A stretch of 64,000 nucleotides of DNA. It comes from Haloechinothrix aidingensis (GTDB taxonomy: Bacteria; Actinomycetota; Actinomycetes; Mycobacteriales; Pseudonocardiaceae). Location of the stretch: assembly GCF_013450155.1 (NCBI RefSeq), contig NZ_JACCKD010000009.1:213894-277893 (forward strand), given 5' to 3'. The notes under the pieces were generated by a model that saw only the letters and a list, made by a program, of their open reading frames with translations, did no database searches and had not been told where the DNA came from. Made by a program: the position numbers and the translations under genes. Positions 9,007-21,681 of the stretch are shown piece after piece (position 1 is the stretch's first letter; each line of letters opens with the position of its first letter).

Positions 9007-10131
9007 ATGACACTGCCCGTGCCGACGAAGGTCAAAGCCGTGACGCAGGAATCGAACTTCGCCCCCTCCTTCGACAGGATGCGCAACATGCTCGTGCGCG
9101 CCGCGGAGGTGCGGGAGAGCGAGCAACAACAGATCTTTGACGCCCTTGACGACATCTATGCCCGGATCGCCCCGGTCGAGTCGATCGGTGCCATTCGTAA
9201 GCGACTGTCCGAGTTGCCGGATCGCACCGAGGTCAGCGTGCTGGCCGAGCGGCTCGACGAGACCATGTCCCGCCTCGAGGCCCAGGACAAGGCCATCGCC
9301 TCGGTCAGCAGGGCCGTCGAAGGCATCGTCGACAAGCTGGCCAAGCCCTTCGCGCAGCTCGACGGCCGCCTGGATGGCGTCGCCGGCAAGTTCGAGGGCG
9401 TCGCCGGGCGCATGGACGGCCTCGAGGACAAGCTGCAGAACATCCACCGCAGGCTCGATGAGCTGGACGTCCACCTGGACAAGCAGGACAGCAAGCTGGA
9501 GTCGGTGCCCAACGCGGTACACGGCCCGGTGCGCGAGCGTATCGAGGCCGCCGAGTCCGCGCTCCGGGAGCGGATGGATACCACCGACGCCGAGTTCCGG
9601 CAGCGCATCGACGAGATCGACACCTCGACGAAGGAGCAGCTGAGCTCCACGGCCAAGTCGATCAACTCCGACATCCTCGAAGCGACGAGTGCGATCGACG
9701 CGGGCGAGCGCATCGACGCCATCACCGAGAAGCTCAACGAGGTCTCCGGCAGGATCGACGAGGTGACCAACCGGATCAGCAAGGTCGAGGACGACCTCGC
9801 CACCCGTGTCGGGGACCTGGACGGCACCTTGAAGGCCAGGCTCGCGACCGTGGAGGGCGCGATCTCCGAGCGGCCCGACTCCGACTCGCTCGGCTCGCTG
9901 GTGCGCAAGAGCAACGAGGAGTCCGAGCGGCGGATCGGCGGGCAGCTCGACGAGGCGATGGCCACCTTCGCCGAGCTGATGCTCGGCGGTGGGCAGCCTG
10001 CGCAGCAGAGCGTGCAACCGCCACCCGCGCCGCGGCAGACGCGGCGGTCCCGCAACGGCGGCTCCAACCGCGCGCGCAACGGCACGAAGAAGGAAGAGAC
10101 GCCGGCGGCCGAGTCCTCCGGCGAGGGCTGA
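9007..10131 (+). CDS. Long coiled-coil protein with basic C-terminal tail, function unknown
   Basis: 374 aa. After about 25 residues the chain is nearly continuous heptad repeats to about residue 320 (for example VSVLAERLDETMSRLE, then LDGRLDGVAGKFEGVAGR, then LDELDVHLDKQDSKLES). This gives a long rod similar in look to apolipoprotein or SMC-like coiled coils. The last 50 residues are disordered: a Gln/Pro stretch, then an Arg/Lys/Asn-rich patch (PRQTRRSRNGGSNRARNG). That tail resembles nucleic-acid-binding tails. No transmembrane helix. Start is the ATG at 9007; a GTG at 9040 is an alternative. A strong terminator follows. Confidence 0.75.
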   Translation: MTLPVPTKVKAVTQESNFAPSFDRMRNMLVRAAEVRESEQQQIFDALDDIYARIAPVESIGAIRKRLSELPDRTEVSVLAERLDETMSRLEAQDKAIASVSRAVEGIVDKLAKPFAQLDGRLDGVAGKFEGVAGRMDGLEDKLQNIHRRLDELDVHLDKQDSKLESVPNAVHGPVRERIEAAESALRERMDTTDAEFRQRIDEIDTSTKEQLSSTAKSINSDILEATSAIDAGERIDAITEKLNEVSGRIDEVTNRISKVEDDLATRVGDLDGTLKARLATVEGAISERPDSDSLGSLVRKSNEESERRIGGQLDEAMATFAELMLGGGQPAQQSVQPPPAPRQTRRSRNGGSNRARNGTKKEETPAAESSGEG

Positions 10132-10176
10132 GAGAACCCGCAGCCCTGCCGCACTGCGGCGCGAAGACACCATCAG

Positions 10177-10203
10177 CGAGAGCCCCGCGACGCGGGGCTC
10201 TCG
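10177..10203 (+). terminator. Terminator after the coiled-coil gene
   Basis: 12-bp perfect stem CGAGAGCCCCGC / GCGGGGCTCTCG with a three-base loop, 45 bases after the stop. Confidence 0.8.
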
Positions 10204-10371
10204 TGCGTAGGGCGCCGGAAAGCGGGGAGCTGTGCACGCGTATACGGGACCGTACCGGGGTAGTACCGTGTTCCGGGTAGCACCGCGCGTGACCGGACAG
10301 CCCGGCACGGTGACGCGGGCGCACGGACCTACCGGACCGCCACGGCGGCGAACCAGGACGAGGGACGGACG

Positions 10372-10698
10372 ATGGCGAGGAAGCAGACCCACTACCACGC
10401 CCATATCGACGACGCCCGGATGTCGCAGGCCGAACCGCAGCGTGCCAACTTCCACAGCGCCCTGGACGGCAGTGCGGAGGTCATCAACTGGCTGGCGACC
10501 CAGCTCCGCGAGGCTGCGGGTAACCCGGACATGGAGCTGTCCGACGAGTCGGAGCTGTGGAAGCAGCTGGTCGGCTCGAAGGAACAGATCGCGACGGGCT
10601 TGCGGGGTGGGCCGACCATCATCGCCGTGCCCATCCCCGAGGACAGGTGCCCGTGCGAGCGGCCCGAGCTGCGGACCGTTCGAGGCAAGAGCGAGTAA
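10372..10698 (+). CDS. Small conserved hypothetical protein
   Basis: 108 aa soluble protein with no domain I recognise. The C-terminal part contains PEDRCPCERPE with two cysteines close together. ATG start preceded by AGGGA at a six-base spacing. Upstream, at about 10250-10300, the word CCGGGTAGCACC is repeated with small changes, and could be a promoter element. It ends 20 bases before the convergent deoA stop. Confidence 0.6.
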   Translation: MARKQTHYHAHIDDARMSQAEPQRANFHSALDGSAEVINWLATQLREAAGNPDMELSDESELWKQLVGSKEQIATGLRGGPTIIAVPIPEDRCPCERPELRTVRGKSE

Positions 10699-10718
10699 CG
10701 CCCGGCGAGCAGCCCCGG

Positions 10719-12020
10719 TCAGCCGCGGCGGATGTCGAGCACGAGCGGCTGACGGTCGGGCTCGGCAGCACCGACGCTCACCGCGCCTGCCAGCGCGTCC
10801 AGCGCGGACGGTAGCGACTCCGGGTTGTCGGTATGCAGCTCCAGTATCGGCTGACCCCGCTGCACGCGCTCCCCGCGCCGCGCGAGGCAGCGGACGCCGG
10901 CGGCGTGCGCGACCGGATCCTCGCGCCTGGCGCGCCCGGCGCCGAGCCGCCAGGCGGCTACCCCCACCGCGAACGCGTCCAGCTCCGCGACGACCCCACT
11001 GCGTTCGGCTTCGACCAGGTGTACTTCCCGCGCGCGCGGCAGCTCGGCGTCCGGGTCACCGCCCTGCGCACGGATCATGTCCTGCCACACCGCGTGGGCC
11101 GCACCGGAGGACAGCACGGCTGCCGGGTCGGGTGCGTCCGGGCCGTCGATGCCTGCCAGCGACAGCATCTCCCTGGCCAGCACGACGGTCAGCTCGGCGA
11201 CGTCCGGCGGCCCGCCGCCGCGCAACACGTCCACGGCTTCGGCGACCTCGACGGCGTTGCCGACCGCACGCCCCAGCGGGGTCGACATGTCGGACAGCAC
11301 CGCCGTGGTGCGCACGCCGTGTGCCCGCCCGATCCGCACCAGCGCATCCGCGAGCTCGGCGGCCTGGGGGCGCGTCTTCATGAACGCACCCGACCCGACC
11401 TTGACGTCGAGCAGCAGGCCCGCCGCGCCTTCGGCGATCTTCTTACTCATGATCGAGCTCGCGATGAGCGGCACGGACTCCACCGTCCCCGTCACGTCCC
11501 GCAACGCGTACAGCTTGCGGTCGGCAGGGGCGATGCCCTCGGTCGCCGCCGCGACCACGGCACCGACCTCGGCCAGCTGGCCGGCGATTCGCGACGTCGA
11601 CATATCGGCTTGCCAGCCGGGGATCGACTCCAGCTTGTCGAGCGTACCGCCGGTGTGCCCGAGGCCCCGGCCGGAGAGCTGGGGTACTGCCGCCCCGCAG
11701 GCGGCCACCAGCGGCGCGAGCACGAGCGTGATCTTGTCGCCCACCCCGCCCGTGGAGTGCTTGTCCACAGTGGGCCGTTCCGAGCGCAGCTCGAGCCGCT
11801 CGCCAGAGGAGATCATCGCCGCGGTCAGCCGGGCGGTCTCCCGCTCGTCCATCCCGCGCAGGCACACGGCCATGGCGAGCGCGGCCATCTGCTCCTCGGC
11901 GACCACCCCGCGGGTGTACGCGTCGACGATCCAGTCGATCTGGGCATCGCTGAGCGGCTCGGCATCCCGCTTGGCGCGGATGACGTCGACCGCGGCGAAC
12001 GGTTCCTGTCCCATGTGCAC
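10719..12020 (-). CDS. deoA: Thymidine phosphorylase
   Basis: Phosphorolysis of thymidine and deoxyuridine to the base and 2-deoxyribose 1-phosphate. 433 aa, the normal length. The phosphate-binding motif KHSTGGVGDK is at residues 87-96 and the family signature SGRGLGHTGGTLDKLE at 116-131. The glycosyltransferase alpha/beta and C-terminal PYNP domains are complete. It is the last gene of the nucleoside operon, starting six bases after cdd stops. Its product would feed deoxyribose phosphate to DeoC and then to acetaldehyde. Confidence 0.96.
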   Translation of the reverse strand: MHMGQEPFAAVDVIRAKRDAEPLSDAQIDWIVDAYTRGVVAEEQMAALAMAVCLRGMDERETARLTAAMISSGERLELRSERPTVDKHSTGGVGDKITLVLAPLVAACGAAVPQLSGRGLGHTGGTLDKLESIPGWQADMSTSRIAGQLAEVGAVVAAATEGIAPADRKLYALRDVTGTVESVPLIASSIMSKKIAEGAAGLLLDVKVGSGAFMKTRPQAAELADALVRIGRAHGVRTTAVLSDMSTPLGRAVGNAVEVAEAVDVLRGGGPPDVAELTVVLAREMLSLAGIDGPDAPDPAAVLSSGAAHAVWQDMIRAQGGDPDAELPRAREVHLVEAERSGVVAELDAFAVGVAAWRLGAGRARREDPVAHAAGVRCLARRGERVQRGQPILELHTDNPESLPSALDALAGAVSVGAAEPDRQPLVLDIRRG

Positions 12021-12026
12021 ACCTCG

Positions 12027-12416
12027 TCAGCGGAACGCCTCTGGCAGGAGGGCGGACAGCGGCGCCGGTCCGTCCCCGGCATCGACGAGACAGCCGTCCC
12101 CGCCGAACTCGAGGAGTACCTGCCGGCATCGCCCGCACGGCAGCAGCAGCTCCCCCGTACCGCTGCGGCAGGCGACCGCGCGGAGCGTGCCACCGCCGGA
12201 CAGGTGGAGCTGGCCCGCGAGCACGCACTCGGCACACAACGTCAGGCCGTAAGATGCGTTCTCCACATTGCACCCGCGCACCAGACGGCCGTCCTCGGTC
12301 AGGCCGGCCGCACCGACCCGCAGGCCCGAGTACGGGCAGTACGCGTTCCGCGCAACCGCGGTCGCCTCGGCACGCAGCTCCGTCCAGTCGATCGGAACCG
12401 GGTCCACCGCCGACAC
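12027..12416 (-). CDS. cdd: Cytidine deaminase
   Basis: Zinc-dependent hydrolysis of cytidine and deoxycytidine to uridine and deoxyuridine. 129 aa, the homotetrameric short form. The catalytic block GCNVENASYGLTLCAE supplies a zinc cysteine and the proton-shuttling glutamate, and PCGRC at about residues 93-97 supplies the other two zinc cysteines. It lies 30 bp after the permease and six before deoA, so uptake, deamination and phosphorolysis are encoded together. Confidence 0.95.
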   Translation of the reverse strand: MSAVDPVPIDWTELRAEATAVARNAYCPYSGLRVGAAGLTEDGRLVRGCNVENASYGLTLCAECVLAGQLHLSGGGTLRAVACRSGTGELLLPCGRCRQVLLEFGGDGCLVDAGDGPAPLSALLPEAFR

Positions 12417-12446
12417 GCTACACCTCCGTATCCATCAGCCGGGCCG

Positions 12447-13723
12447 TCACGACTTGATGTACGGCTGGCCGTTCGCGGCAGGCGGGCGGATCCGGCCCAC
12501 CAGCCCCGCCACCGCGAAGATCGTCAGCACGTACGGTGCCATGAGCATGAACTCGCTGGGAATCGGCGAGCCGATGATCCCGAGCACGCTCTGCAGGTTG
12601 TTGGCGAAACCGAACAGCAGTGCCGCGAAGACCGCCCCCATCGGCTTCCACCGGCCGAGGATCATCGCGGCGAGCGCGATGAAACCGGCTCCGGCGGTCA
12701 TCTCCCTGCTGAACACCCCGATCGCCCCGAGAGTGAAGTAGGCACCCCCGAAGCCCGCGACCGCGCCGCCGATGAGCACGTTGCGGAACCGGACCGCGTT
12801 GACCGCGATACCCGCGGTGTCGGCGGCCTCGGGGTGCTCCCCGACGGCCCGCACGCGCAGTCCCCAGCGGGTGTGGAACAGCGCGACGTGCACCACGATC
12901 ACCGCGAGGTACATGCAGTACACGATGACGGTCTGGTCGAACAGCACCGGCCCGATCACGGGAATGTCGCCGAGCACCGGGATCTTCCAGCGGGGGAAGC
13001 GGCCAGGTGAGTTCCACGTCCCGGCCTGCGGGCTGAGCAGCCTGCCGTACAGGAAGTTCGTCAGCCCCAGCACCAGGACGTTGAGCACCACCCCGACGAT
13101 GATCTGGTTGACCAGGTACCTGATCGAGAACACCGCGAGCAGGTAGGCCACGAGCAACCCGGCCAGGGGGGCCGCGATCAGGCCGACCCACAGGTTGCCG
13201 AGCAGGGACGCCACGACCCCGGACAGGAAGGCGCCCGCGAGGAGCTGCCCCTCGATCGCGATATTGATCACGCCGGTCCGCTCCCCGAGCATCCCGCACA
13301 GCGCTCCGAAGATCAGCGGTACGGACAGCGCGAGCGAGCCCTGCAGCGCACCGGTCAGCGAGATCGTCTCCCCCGCGACAGCCCAGGTCAGAAAGGACAG
13401 CACGAATGCCGTTCCGAACAGCACCGACAGCCACAGCGGTACGGGCTCCGCGCGGGCGGTGAGCAGGAACGCGTATCCCGCGACAGCCAGGCACAGCAGC
13501 GCGAGCAGGATCGCCGCCTGCCTGGACGGCACACCGAGCGGATCGATCTCCACGATGTCGCCCGCCGTGGAGATCCCGAAGGTGCTGCGCTCGCCCCCCG
13601 GGGCGAGCAGGCCGAACAGCACAAGCGCGCCCAGCCCGAGAACCGTGAACATCACCGGCGCTCGCCAGCGGCGGCGCAGTACCCGCTCGGCTCGCGAGCC
13701 CGTGTCGCCGGTCTCTCGTGTGC

Positions 13724-13727
<4 letters not shown>
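12447..13727 (-). CDS. Nucleoside ABC transporter permease (second subunit)
   Basis: 426 aa of the BPD_transp_2 family with about ten membrane segments. It contains the cytoplasmic-loop block GERTGVINIAIEGQLLAGAF, which is diagnostic of the BMP-dependent nucleoside transporters, and IRYLVNQIIVGVVLNVL. The GTG start at 13727 overlaps the stop of the first permease by four bases (GTGA). The N-terminal 35 residues are hydrophilic and basic. It works with the ATPase, the other permease and the BMP lipoprotein. Confidence 0.9.
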
Positions 13728-14967
<1,240 letters not shown>

Positions 14968-14971
<4 letters not shown>

Positions 14972-16551
14972 GGCTCCCCCTCGTCCCCGTCACCGCCGTA
15001 CTCCGGATGCCCGGTACGCGTGGGGTGCGCCGCGGCTCGCTCGAAGGCCTGCTCGGGTGCGTACCCCGCGGTCATCAGGCCGAGGACATCGCGCTCGGTG
15101 TCGCCGGGCACGATGCCGACCACCGACCCGCGGTACATCACCAGGATCCGGTCGGCGAGCGCGCTGGCCTCGTCCAGCTCGGTCGACACGATCAGCACCG
15201 GCGTCCGGTTGTCCCGCTCGGCGATGATGCGCCGGTGCACGAACTCGATCGACCCCACGTCCAGCCCGCGCGTGGGTTGGGTCGCCACCAGCAGCTTCAA
15301 CGGCCGGGACAGCTCCCGTGCCAGCACGACCTTCTGCTGGTTACCCCCGGACAGCGTGCTGGCCAGGGTGTCGATACTGCCGGCACGGATGTCGAACTCG
15401 CCGACCCGCTCGGCTGCGTTGCTCCTGATCCGGGCGTGCCTGAGCATCGGCCCCCTCGCGAACGGCGAGCGGTCGTACAGGTCGAGAACGAGGTTCTCGG
15501 CGACCGTGAACTGGCCGACCAGCCCGTCGGTCCTGCGGTCCTCGGGGACGAACCCCACCCCGGCGCGCAGCACCTCGCGCACCGAGCGGCCGAGCAGCTC
15601 CGTACCGGCCAACCGGACCGAGCCGCGCACCCTGCCGCCCAGCCCGAGCAGTGCCTCTGTCAGCTCCGTCTGGCCGTTGCCCTGCACCCCCGCGACGACC
15701 AGTATCTCGCCGGCGCGCACGTCGAACGAGACGTCGTCGACGACCAGCTGGTCCCGATCGTCGACCACGGTGAGCCCGCGCACCGCGAGCACGACCTCTG
15801 CCGGGTCGGAGGTACCGGCATCGACCACCAGGCTGACCGGGCGGCCGACCATCAGCGAGGCCAGCTCGCTCTCGGTCGACTCGGGGTGTGCCTGGCCGAC
15901 GACGCGTCCCAGCCGCATCACCGTGATGCGGTCGGCGATCGCCCTGACCTCCCGGAGCTTGTGCGTGATGAACACGATGGACGTGCCGTCCGCGGTCAGC
16001 TGCCGCATGATGCCCATCAGCTCGTCGGTCTCCTGCGGGGTCAGCACCGCGGTCGGCTCGTCGAGGATGAGCACGCGCGCGTCGCGCACCAGCGCCTTGA
16101 TGATCTCCACTCGCTGCTGCACGCCGACGGGCAGGTGTTCGACAACGGCATCCGGGTCGACGTCGAAGCCGTACTGCTCGGAGATCTCCCGGATCCGCGC
16201 CCGGGTCGCCTCGACATCGAGCAGACCGGCGCCACGCGTCGGCTCGGCACCGAGCATCACGTTCTCCGCGACGGTGAACACCGGGACGAGCATGAAGTGC
16301 TGGTGCACCATGCCGATCCCCGCTGCCATCGCGTCCGCGGGCCCGGAGAACGCGACCGGCTCGTCGTCGACAACGATCTCACCGGCATCGGCCGCGCTGA
16401 GCCCGTAGAGCACGTTCATCAACGTGGACTTGCCAGCACCGTTCTCCCCGAGGAGGCAGTGCACCTCACCGGGTTCGACGGTGAGGCTGATGTCGTCGTT
16501 GGCGACAAGCGAACCGAAGCGCTTGGTGATGCCGCGGAGCTCGAGTTTCAC
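14968..16551 (-). CDS. Nucleoside ABC transporter ATP-binding protein (double ATPase)
   Basis: 527 aa with two ABC domains in one chain. The first has Walker A GENGAGKST at about residues 37-45 and a degenerate signature LPVGVQQRVEI before the Walker B ILDEPTAVL. The second has an altered Walker A (VAGVQGNGQTEL) and an intact signature LSGGNQQKVVLAREL. This asymmetric pair is normal for carbohydrate-uptake class 2 and nucleoside importers. It lies 19 bp after the lipoprotein gene. Confidence 0.94.
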
Positions 16552-16570
16552 CGGCAGCCCTTATCGGGGG

Positions 16571-17671
16571 TCAGAACGCGGCGTCGGACTGCACCTCGAG
16601 ATCCCCGTCGATGATCTGCTGCTCGAGCTCGGCGACCTCGTCGGCGAGCTCCTCGTCGATCTCATCGGAGAAGTCGTGGTACGGCGCGATGGATACACCC
16701 TCGTTGTCCAGCGTCCCGACGAACGGCTCCGGGGAGAACTCACCGTCGGCTGTCGCCTCGACGGCTTCCTGCACCGCCGTGTCCATCCCCTTGACGACGC
16801 TGGTCAGGATGAGGTCGGAGTACTCGGGCAGCGACTCGTACCCGTCGGTGTCCACCCAGATCAGCGCGACATCGCCCGCGTCCCGCGCGGCGACGGCCGC
16901 GGACTCGCCGATCGGCCCGGCGACCGGCATGATCACGTCGGCGCCCTGCTGGATGAGGTTCTCGCTGTACTGCTGGGCGAGGCTGGCGTTGCTGAAGTCG
17001 TCGGTGAACTGCCCGTCCTGGGACTCCTTGTCCCACCCGAGCACTTCGACATCGGCGTCATGGACCTCGTTGTAGTGCTGCACGCCGTCGTAGTACCCGT
17101 CCATGAAAATCGTCACCGTGGGGATCTTCGCTCCTCCCCACGTGGCGACCGTGCCGGTCTCCGAGTACCCGGCTGCGAGGTAACCGGCGAGGAACGACGC
17201 CTCGTGGGTGTTGAAGACGAGCGGCTTGACGTTGTCGATGGTGACCGGCTCGCCGCTGTCCTCGTCGGTGTACTGGAAGTCGACGATCGCGAACCGCTCG
17301 TCGGGGTTGCTCTCGGCCGCGGCGGCCGTAGCGTCGGCGAGCATGAACCCTACGGTGACGATCAGGCCACAGTCCTGGGAGACCATGCTCGACACGTTGG
17401 GTTCGAAGTCGGCGGTGGAATGTGACTCGGCTACCTGTACCTCGGAGATAGTCCCCGCGTCGTGCGCGTTCACGAGGCCACGATGGGAAGTCTCGTTGAA
17501 GGACTTGTCGTCGACACCTCCCTCGTCGGTGACCATGCAACCGACGAAGTCCGTACCGTCCGAGCCGGCATCGGTCTCCTCAGGGGCCTCGCCACAGGCG
17601 GTAACCACCAGTGCCGACGCCGCGAGCACGGCTCCCACTCGAATGACAGCTGCACGGTGCATGGCGATCAC
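16571..17671 (-). CDS. BMP family nucleoside-binding lipoprotein
   Basis: 366 aa. A lipoprotein signal peptide ends in the lipobox VVTAC near residue 26. The mature protein begins with an acidic spacer and the BMP-type block GCMVTDEGGVDDKSFNETSHRG, followed by DCGLIVTVGFMLAD and ADVIMPVAGPIGESAA. BMP proteins bind purine and pyrimidine nucleosides. First gene of the six-gene operon bmp-ATPase-permease-permease-cdd-deoA. GGAGGG lies upstream of both a GTG at 17671 and an ATG at 17662, so the exact start is open. The mature protein is very acidic. Confidence 0.92.
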   Translation of the reverse strand: MIAMHRAAVIRVGAVLAASALVVTACGEAPEETDAGSDGTDFVGCMVTDEGGVDDKSFNETSHRGLVNAHDAGTISEVQVAESHSTADFEPNVSSMVSQDCGLIVTVGFMLADATAAAAESNPDERFAIVDFQYTDEDSGEPVTIDNVKPLVFNTHEASFLAGYLAAGYSETGTVATWGGAKIPTVTIFMDGYYDGVQHYNEVHDADVEVLGWDKESQDGQFTDDFSNASLAQQYSENLIQQGADVIMPVAGPIGESAAVAARDAGDVALIWVDTDGYESLPEYSDLILTSVVKGMDTAVQEAVEATADGEFSPEPFVGTLDNEGVSIAPYHDFSDEIDEELADEVAELEQQIIDGDLEVQSDAAF

Positions 17672-18103
17672 TCACCCTCCACACTCGGTCGGGGCGGCAC
17701 TCCGGGCGCCCTGTCTCTCGCCGGGTCTCTCGCCGGCTCACCCTGACGTGGGCACGACGGCAGAACACTACCCGGAGATGAGACGCATGCCACACGAGCT
17801 CTACACTACGTAATCAAATTGTTTGCTGAGCACCCGTTCGATCGAGTCCCGGACTCCGGTTCGCCCCTCGAATCGCCGGTTCCGGACACTGACGATCACG
17901 GGTGGGTTGTCTTGTCGATCACAACGGACCAACCGAGTTTTCGCGGGCGGCAGCGGACGGGTCTAGCATCCCCCTATTAAGGCCCACGTTGGCCACGGTC
18001 CGGGATGACCTCAGCCGTCGCGTCGGGGATGCCCCCACGGTTCGCGGCTGGTACGCGGCCGGCAGGCGTGGGTATGCCACAAGACAATGGAGGCCGTACA
18101 CCG
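17672..18103. promoter_or_regulatory. 432-bp divergent promoter region between the nucleoside operon and sdhCDAB
   Basis: No gene or RNA seen. The AT-richest part is about 17805-17830 (GTAATCAAATTGTTTGCTG), probably the nucleoside-operon promoter and a place for a regulator. A second AT-rich patch, CCCCCTATTAAGG near 17970, is a candidate sdh promoter. I found no convincing GlxR/CRP palindrome. Confidence 0.45.
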
Positions 18104-18544
18104 ATGTCTGTCACTGCGAGTACCGCGCCTGCGGGTACGAGCGATCGGGCGGGTACCTCGCGTCTGAGCGGAACCTTCTACCGCGGCGACCCTGCCATGT
18201 GGTCCTGGGTGCTGCACCGCATCACCGGCGCGCTCACCTTCTTCTTCCTCTTCGTCCACGTACTCGACACCGCACTGGTGCGAGTCTCGCCGAGTGCGTA
18301 CGACGCGGTCATCGAGACCTACAAGACCCCGTTCGTCAACCTGCTCGAGGTCGGTCTCGTCGGCGCGGTGCTGTATCACGCCCTCAACGGCATCCGCGTC
18401 ATGCTCGTCGACTTCTGGTCGCAGGGGCCCAGGTACCAGCGCCCGATGCTGTGGGGTCTGATCGGCATCTGGGCCGTGGTGATGATCCCGGGTACCTACT
18501 TCATGCTCGAGCGCACCGTCTCCACGATGTTCGGGGGTAACTGA
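18104..18544 (+). CDS. sdhC: Succinate dehydrogenase cytochrome b subunit
   Basis: 146 aa membrane anchor with three helices. Family landmarks are MWSWVLHRITGALTFFFLF for the first helix, with the conserved His-Arg, and YHALNGIRVMLVDF for the heme-ligand histidine region. The ATG at 18104 has TGGAGG eleven bases upstream; in-frame upstream starts lack a site. First gene of sdhCDAB, which oxidises succinate to fumarate and passes electrons to menaquinone. Confidence 0.94.
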   Translation: MSVTASTAPAGTSDRAGTSRLSGTFYRGDPAMWSWVLHRITGALTFFFLFVHVLDTALVRVSPSAYDAVIETYKTPFVNLLEVGLVGAVLYHALNGIRVMLVDFWSQGPRYQRPMLWGLIGIWAVVMIPGTYFMLERTVSTMFGGN

Positions 18545-18546
18545 TC

Positions 18547-18963
18547 ATGTCGACCGAGTCCCTCACCCTCGACAAGCCGCGTTCCCCCCGCAGGCCCGCG
18601 GCACGCCGCAACAACTTCGAGCTCTACAGCTGGCTGTTCATGCGGCTGTCCGGGCTGGCGCTCGTGGTGCTCGTGCTCGGGCACCTGTTCATCATGAACA
18701 TCCTCGACGACGGGGTGCACCGCATCAACTTCGCCTTCGTGGCCGGCCGCTGGGCCTCACCGTTCTGGCAGTTCTGGGACCTGGCCATGCTGTGGCTGGC
18801 GCAGCTGCACGGCGGGAACGGCATGCGCACGATCATCGAGGACTACGCCCGCAAGGACACCACGCGGTTCTGGCTGAAGATGCTCCTCTACGTCTCGATC
18901 GCGCTCATCCTCGCCGTCGGCACCCTGGTGATCTTCACCTTCGATCCGAACATCGCCGGCTGA
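18547..18963 (+). CDS. sdhD: Succinate dehydrogenase hydrophobic membrane anchor subunit
   Basis: 138 aa. A 30-residue basic N-terminus is followed by three membrane segments, including LFMRLSGLALVVLVLGHLF with a conserved Arg-Leu-Ser-Gly and the histidine in GHLF. The gene starts two bases after the sdhC stop. With SdhC it forms the quinone site and heme pocket of complex II. Confidence 0.93.
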   Translation: MSTESLTLDKPRSPRRPAARRNNFELYSWLFMRLSGLALVVLVLGHLFIMNILDDGVHRINFAFVAGRWASPFWQFWDLAMLWLAQLHGGNGMRTIIEDYARKDTTRFWLKMLLYVSIALILAVGTLVIFTFDPNIAG

Positions 18964-19002
18964 CCGCCGCCCCCGACCGCCGAATCGAACACGGAGTTCG
19001 CA

Positions 19003-20804
<1,802 letters not shown>

Positions 20805-20805
<1 letters not shown>

Positions 20806-21590
20806 TGGCTAGCCCGACACCGACCGACACCGCGGCCCACGACACCTCGCAGATCCCGGCACCGGAAGGCTCGATCACGGTCACGGTCCGGATCCTCCGG
20901 TTCAACCCGGAGTTCGACGACGAGCCGCACTGGGAATCCTACGACGTCCCGGCGCTGCCCACCGACCGCGTGCTCAACCTGCTGATCAACATCAAGAGCT
21001 ATGTGGACGGCACGCTGTCGTTCCGGCGCTCCTGCGCGCACGGCATCTGCGGCTCGGATGCCATGCAGATCAACGGGGTGAACCGGCTGGCGTGCAAGGT
21101 GTTGATCAAGGATCTGCTCGCCAAGGGCAACAAGCGGACCACCATCTCGGTGGCACCGATCAAGGGCCTGCCGCAGATGAAGGATCTCTATGTCGACATG
21201 GAGCCCTTCTTCGAGGCATTCAAGGCGGTCAAGCCGTACCTCATCGCCTACGGCAACGAGCCGACCCACGAGCGGATACAGTCCCAGGCGGACCGGGAGC
21301 GATTCGACGACACCACGAAGTGCATCCTGTGCGCCTGCTGCACCACCTCCTGCCCGGTGTTCTGGTCGGACGGCTCGTACTTCGGCCCCGCGGCGATCGT
21401 CAACGCACACCGGTTCATCTTCGACTCGCGGGACGAGGGCTCCGAGGAGCGGCTGGACATCCTCAACGACACCGAGGGCGTGTGGCGCTGCCGCACCACG
21501 TTCAACTGCACCGACGCCTGCCCCCGAGGGATCCAGGTCACCAAGGCCATCCAGGAGGTCAAGCAAGCTCTGCTCTTCAAGCGCGTCTGA
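20805..21590 (+). CDS. sdhB: Succinate dehydrogenase iron-sulfur subunit
   Basis: 261 aa. The N-terminal plant-type ferredoxin domain holds the 2Fe-2S cysteines in SCAHGICGSDAM. The C-terminal domain holds CILCACCTTSCPVF and CRTTFNCTDACPRGI for the 4Fe-4S and 3Fe-4S clusters. The ATG at 20805 shares one base with the sdhA stop. Upstream in-frame starts would lie inside sdhA. A strong terminator follows. Confidence 0.97.
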
Positions 21591-21603
21591 CTCCCGAGCC
21601 CGT

Positions 21604-21639
21604 GCCTGCCGGCACCCCGTGTCGGGCGTGCCGGCAGGC
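21604..21639 (+). terminator. Terminator after sdhB
   Basis: Perfect 12-bp stem (GCCTGCCGGCAC with GTGCCGGCAGGC) extended by an inner CCCG/CGGG with one bulged base. It begins 14 bases after the sdhB stop and may also serve the convergent acyl-CoA dehydrogenase gene. Confidence 0.8.
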
Positions 21640-21681
21640 CGCGTCGGGCTCACGGGCAGGTTGTGTCGCGTTCGGGACCTC

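Noticed and set aside
17672..18103. Possible purine or other riboswitch before the BMP operon
   Set aside because: No aptamer-like conserved core could be recognised; the region is called only as a divergent promoter.
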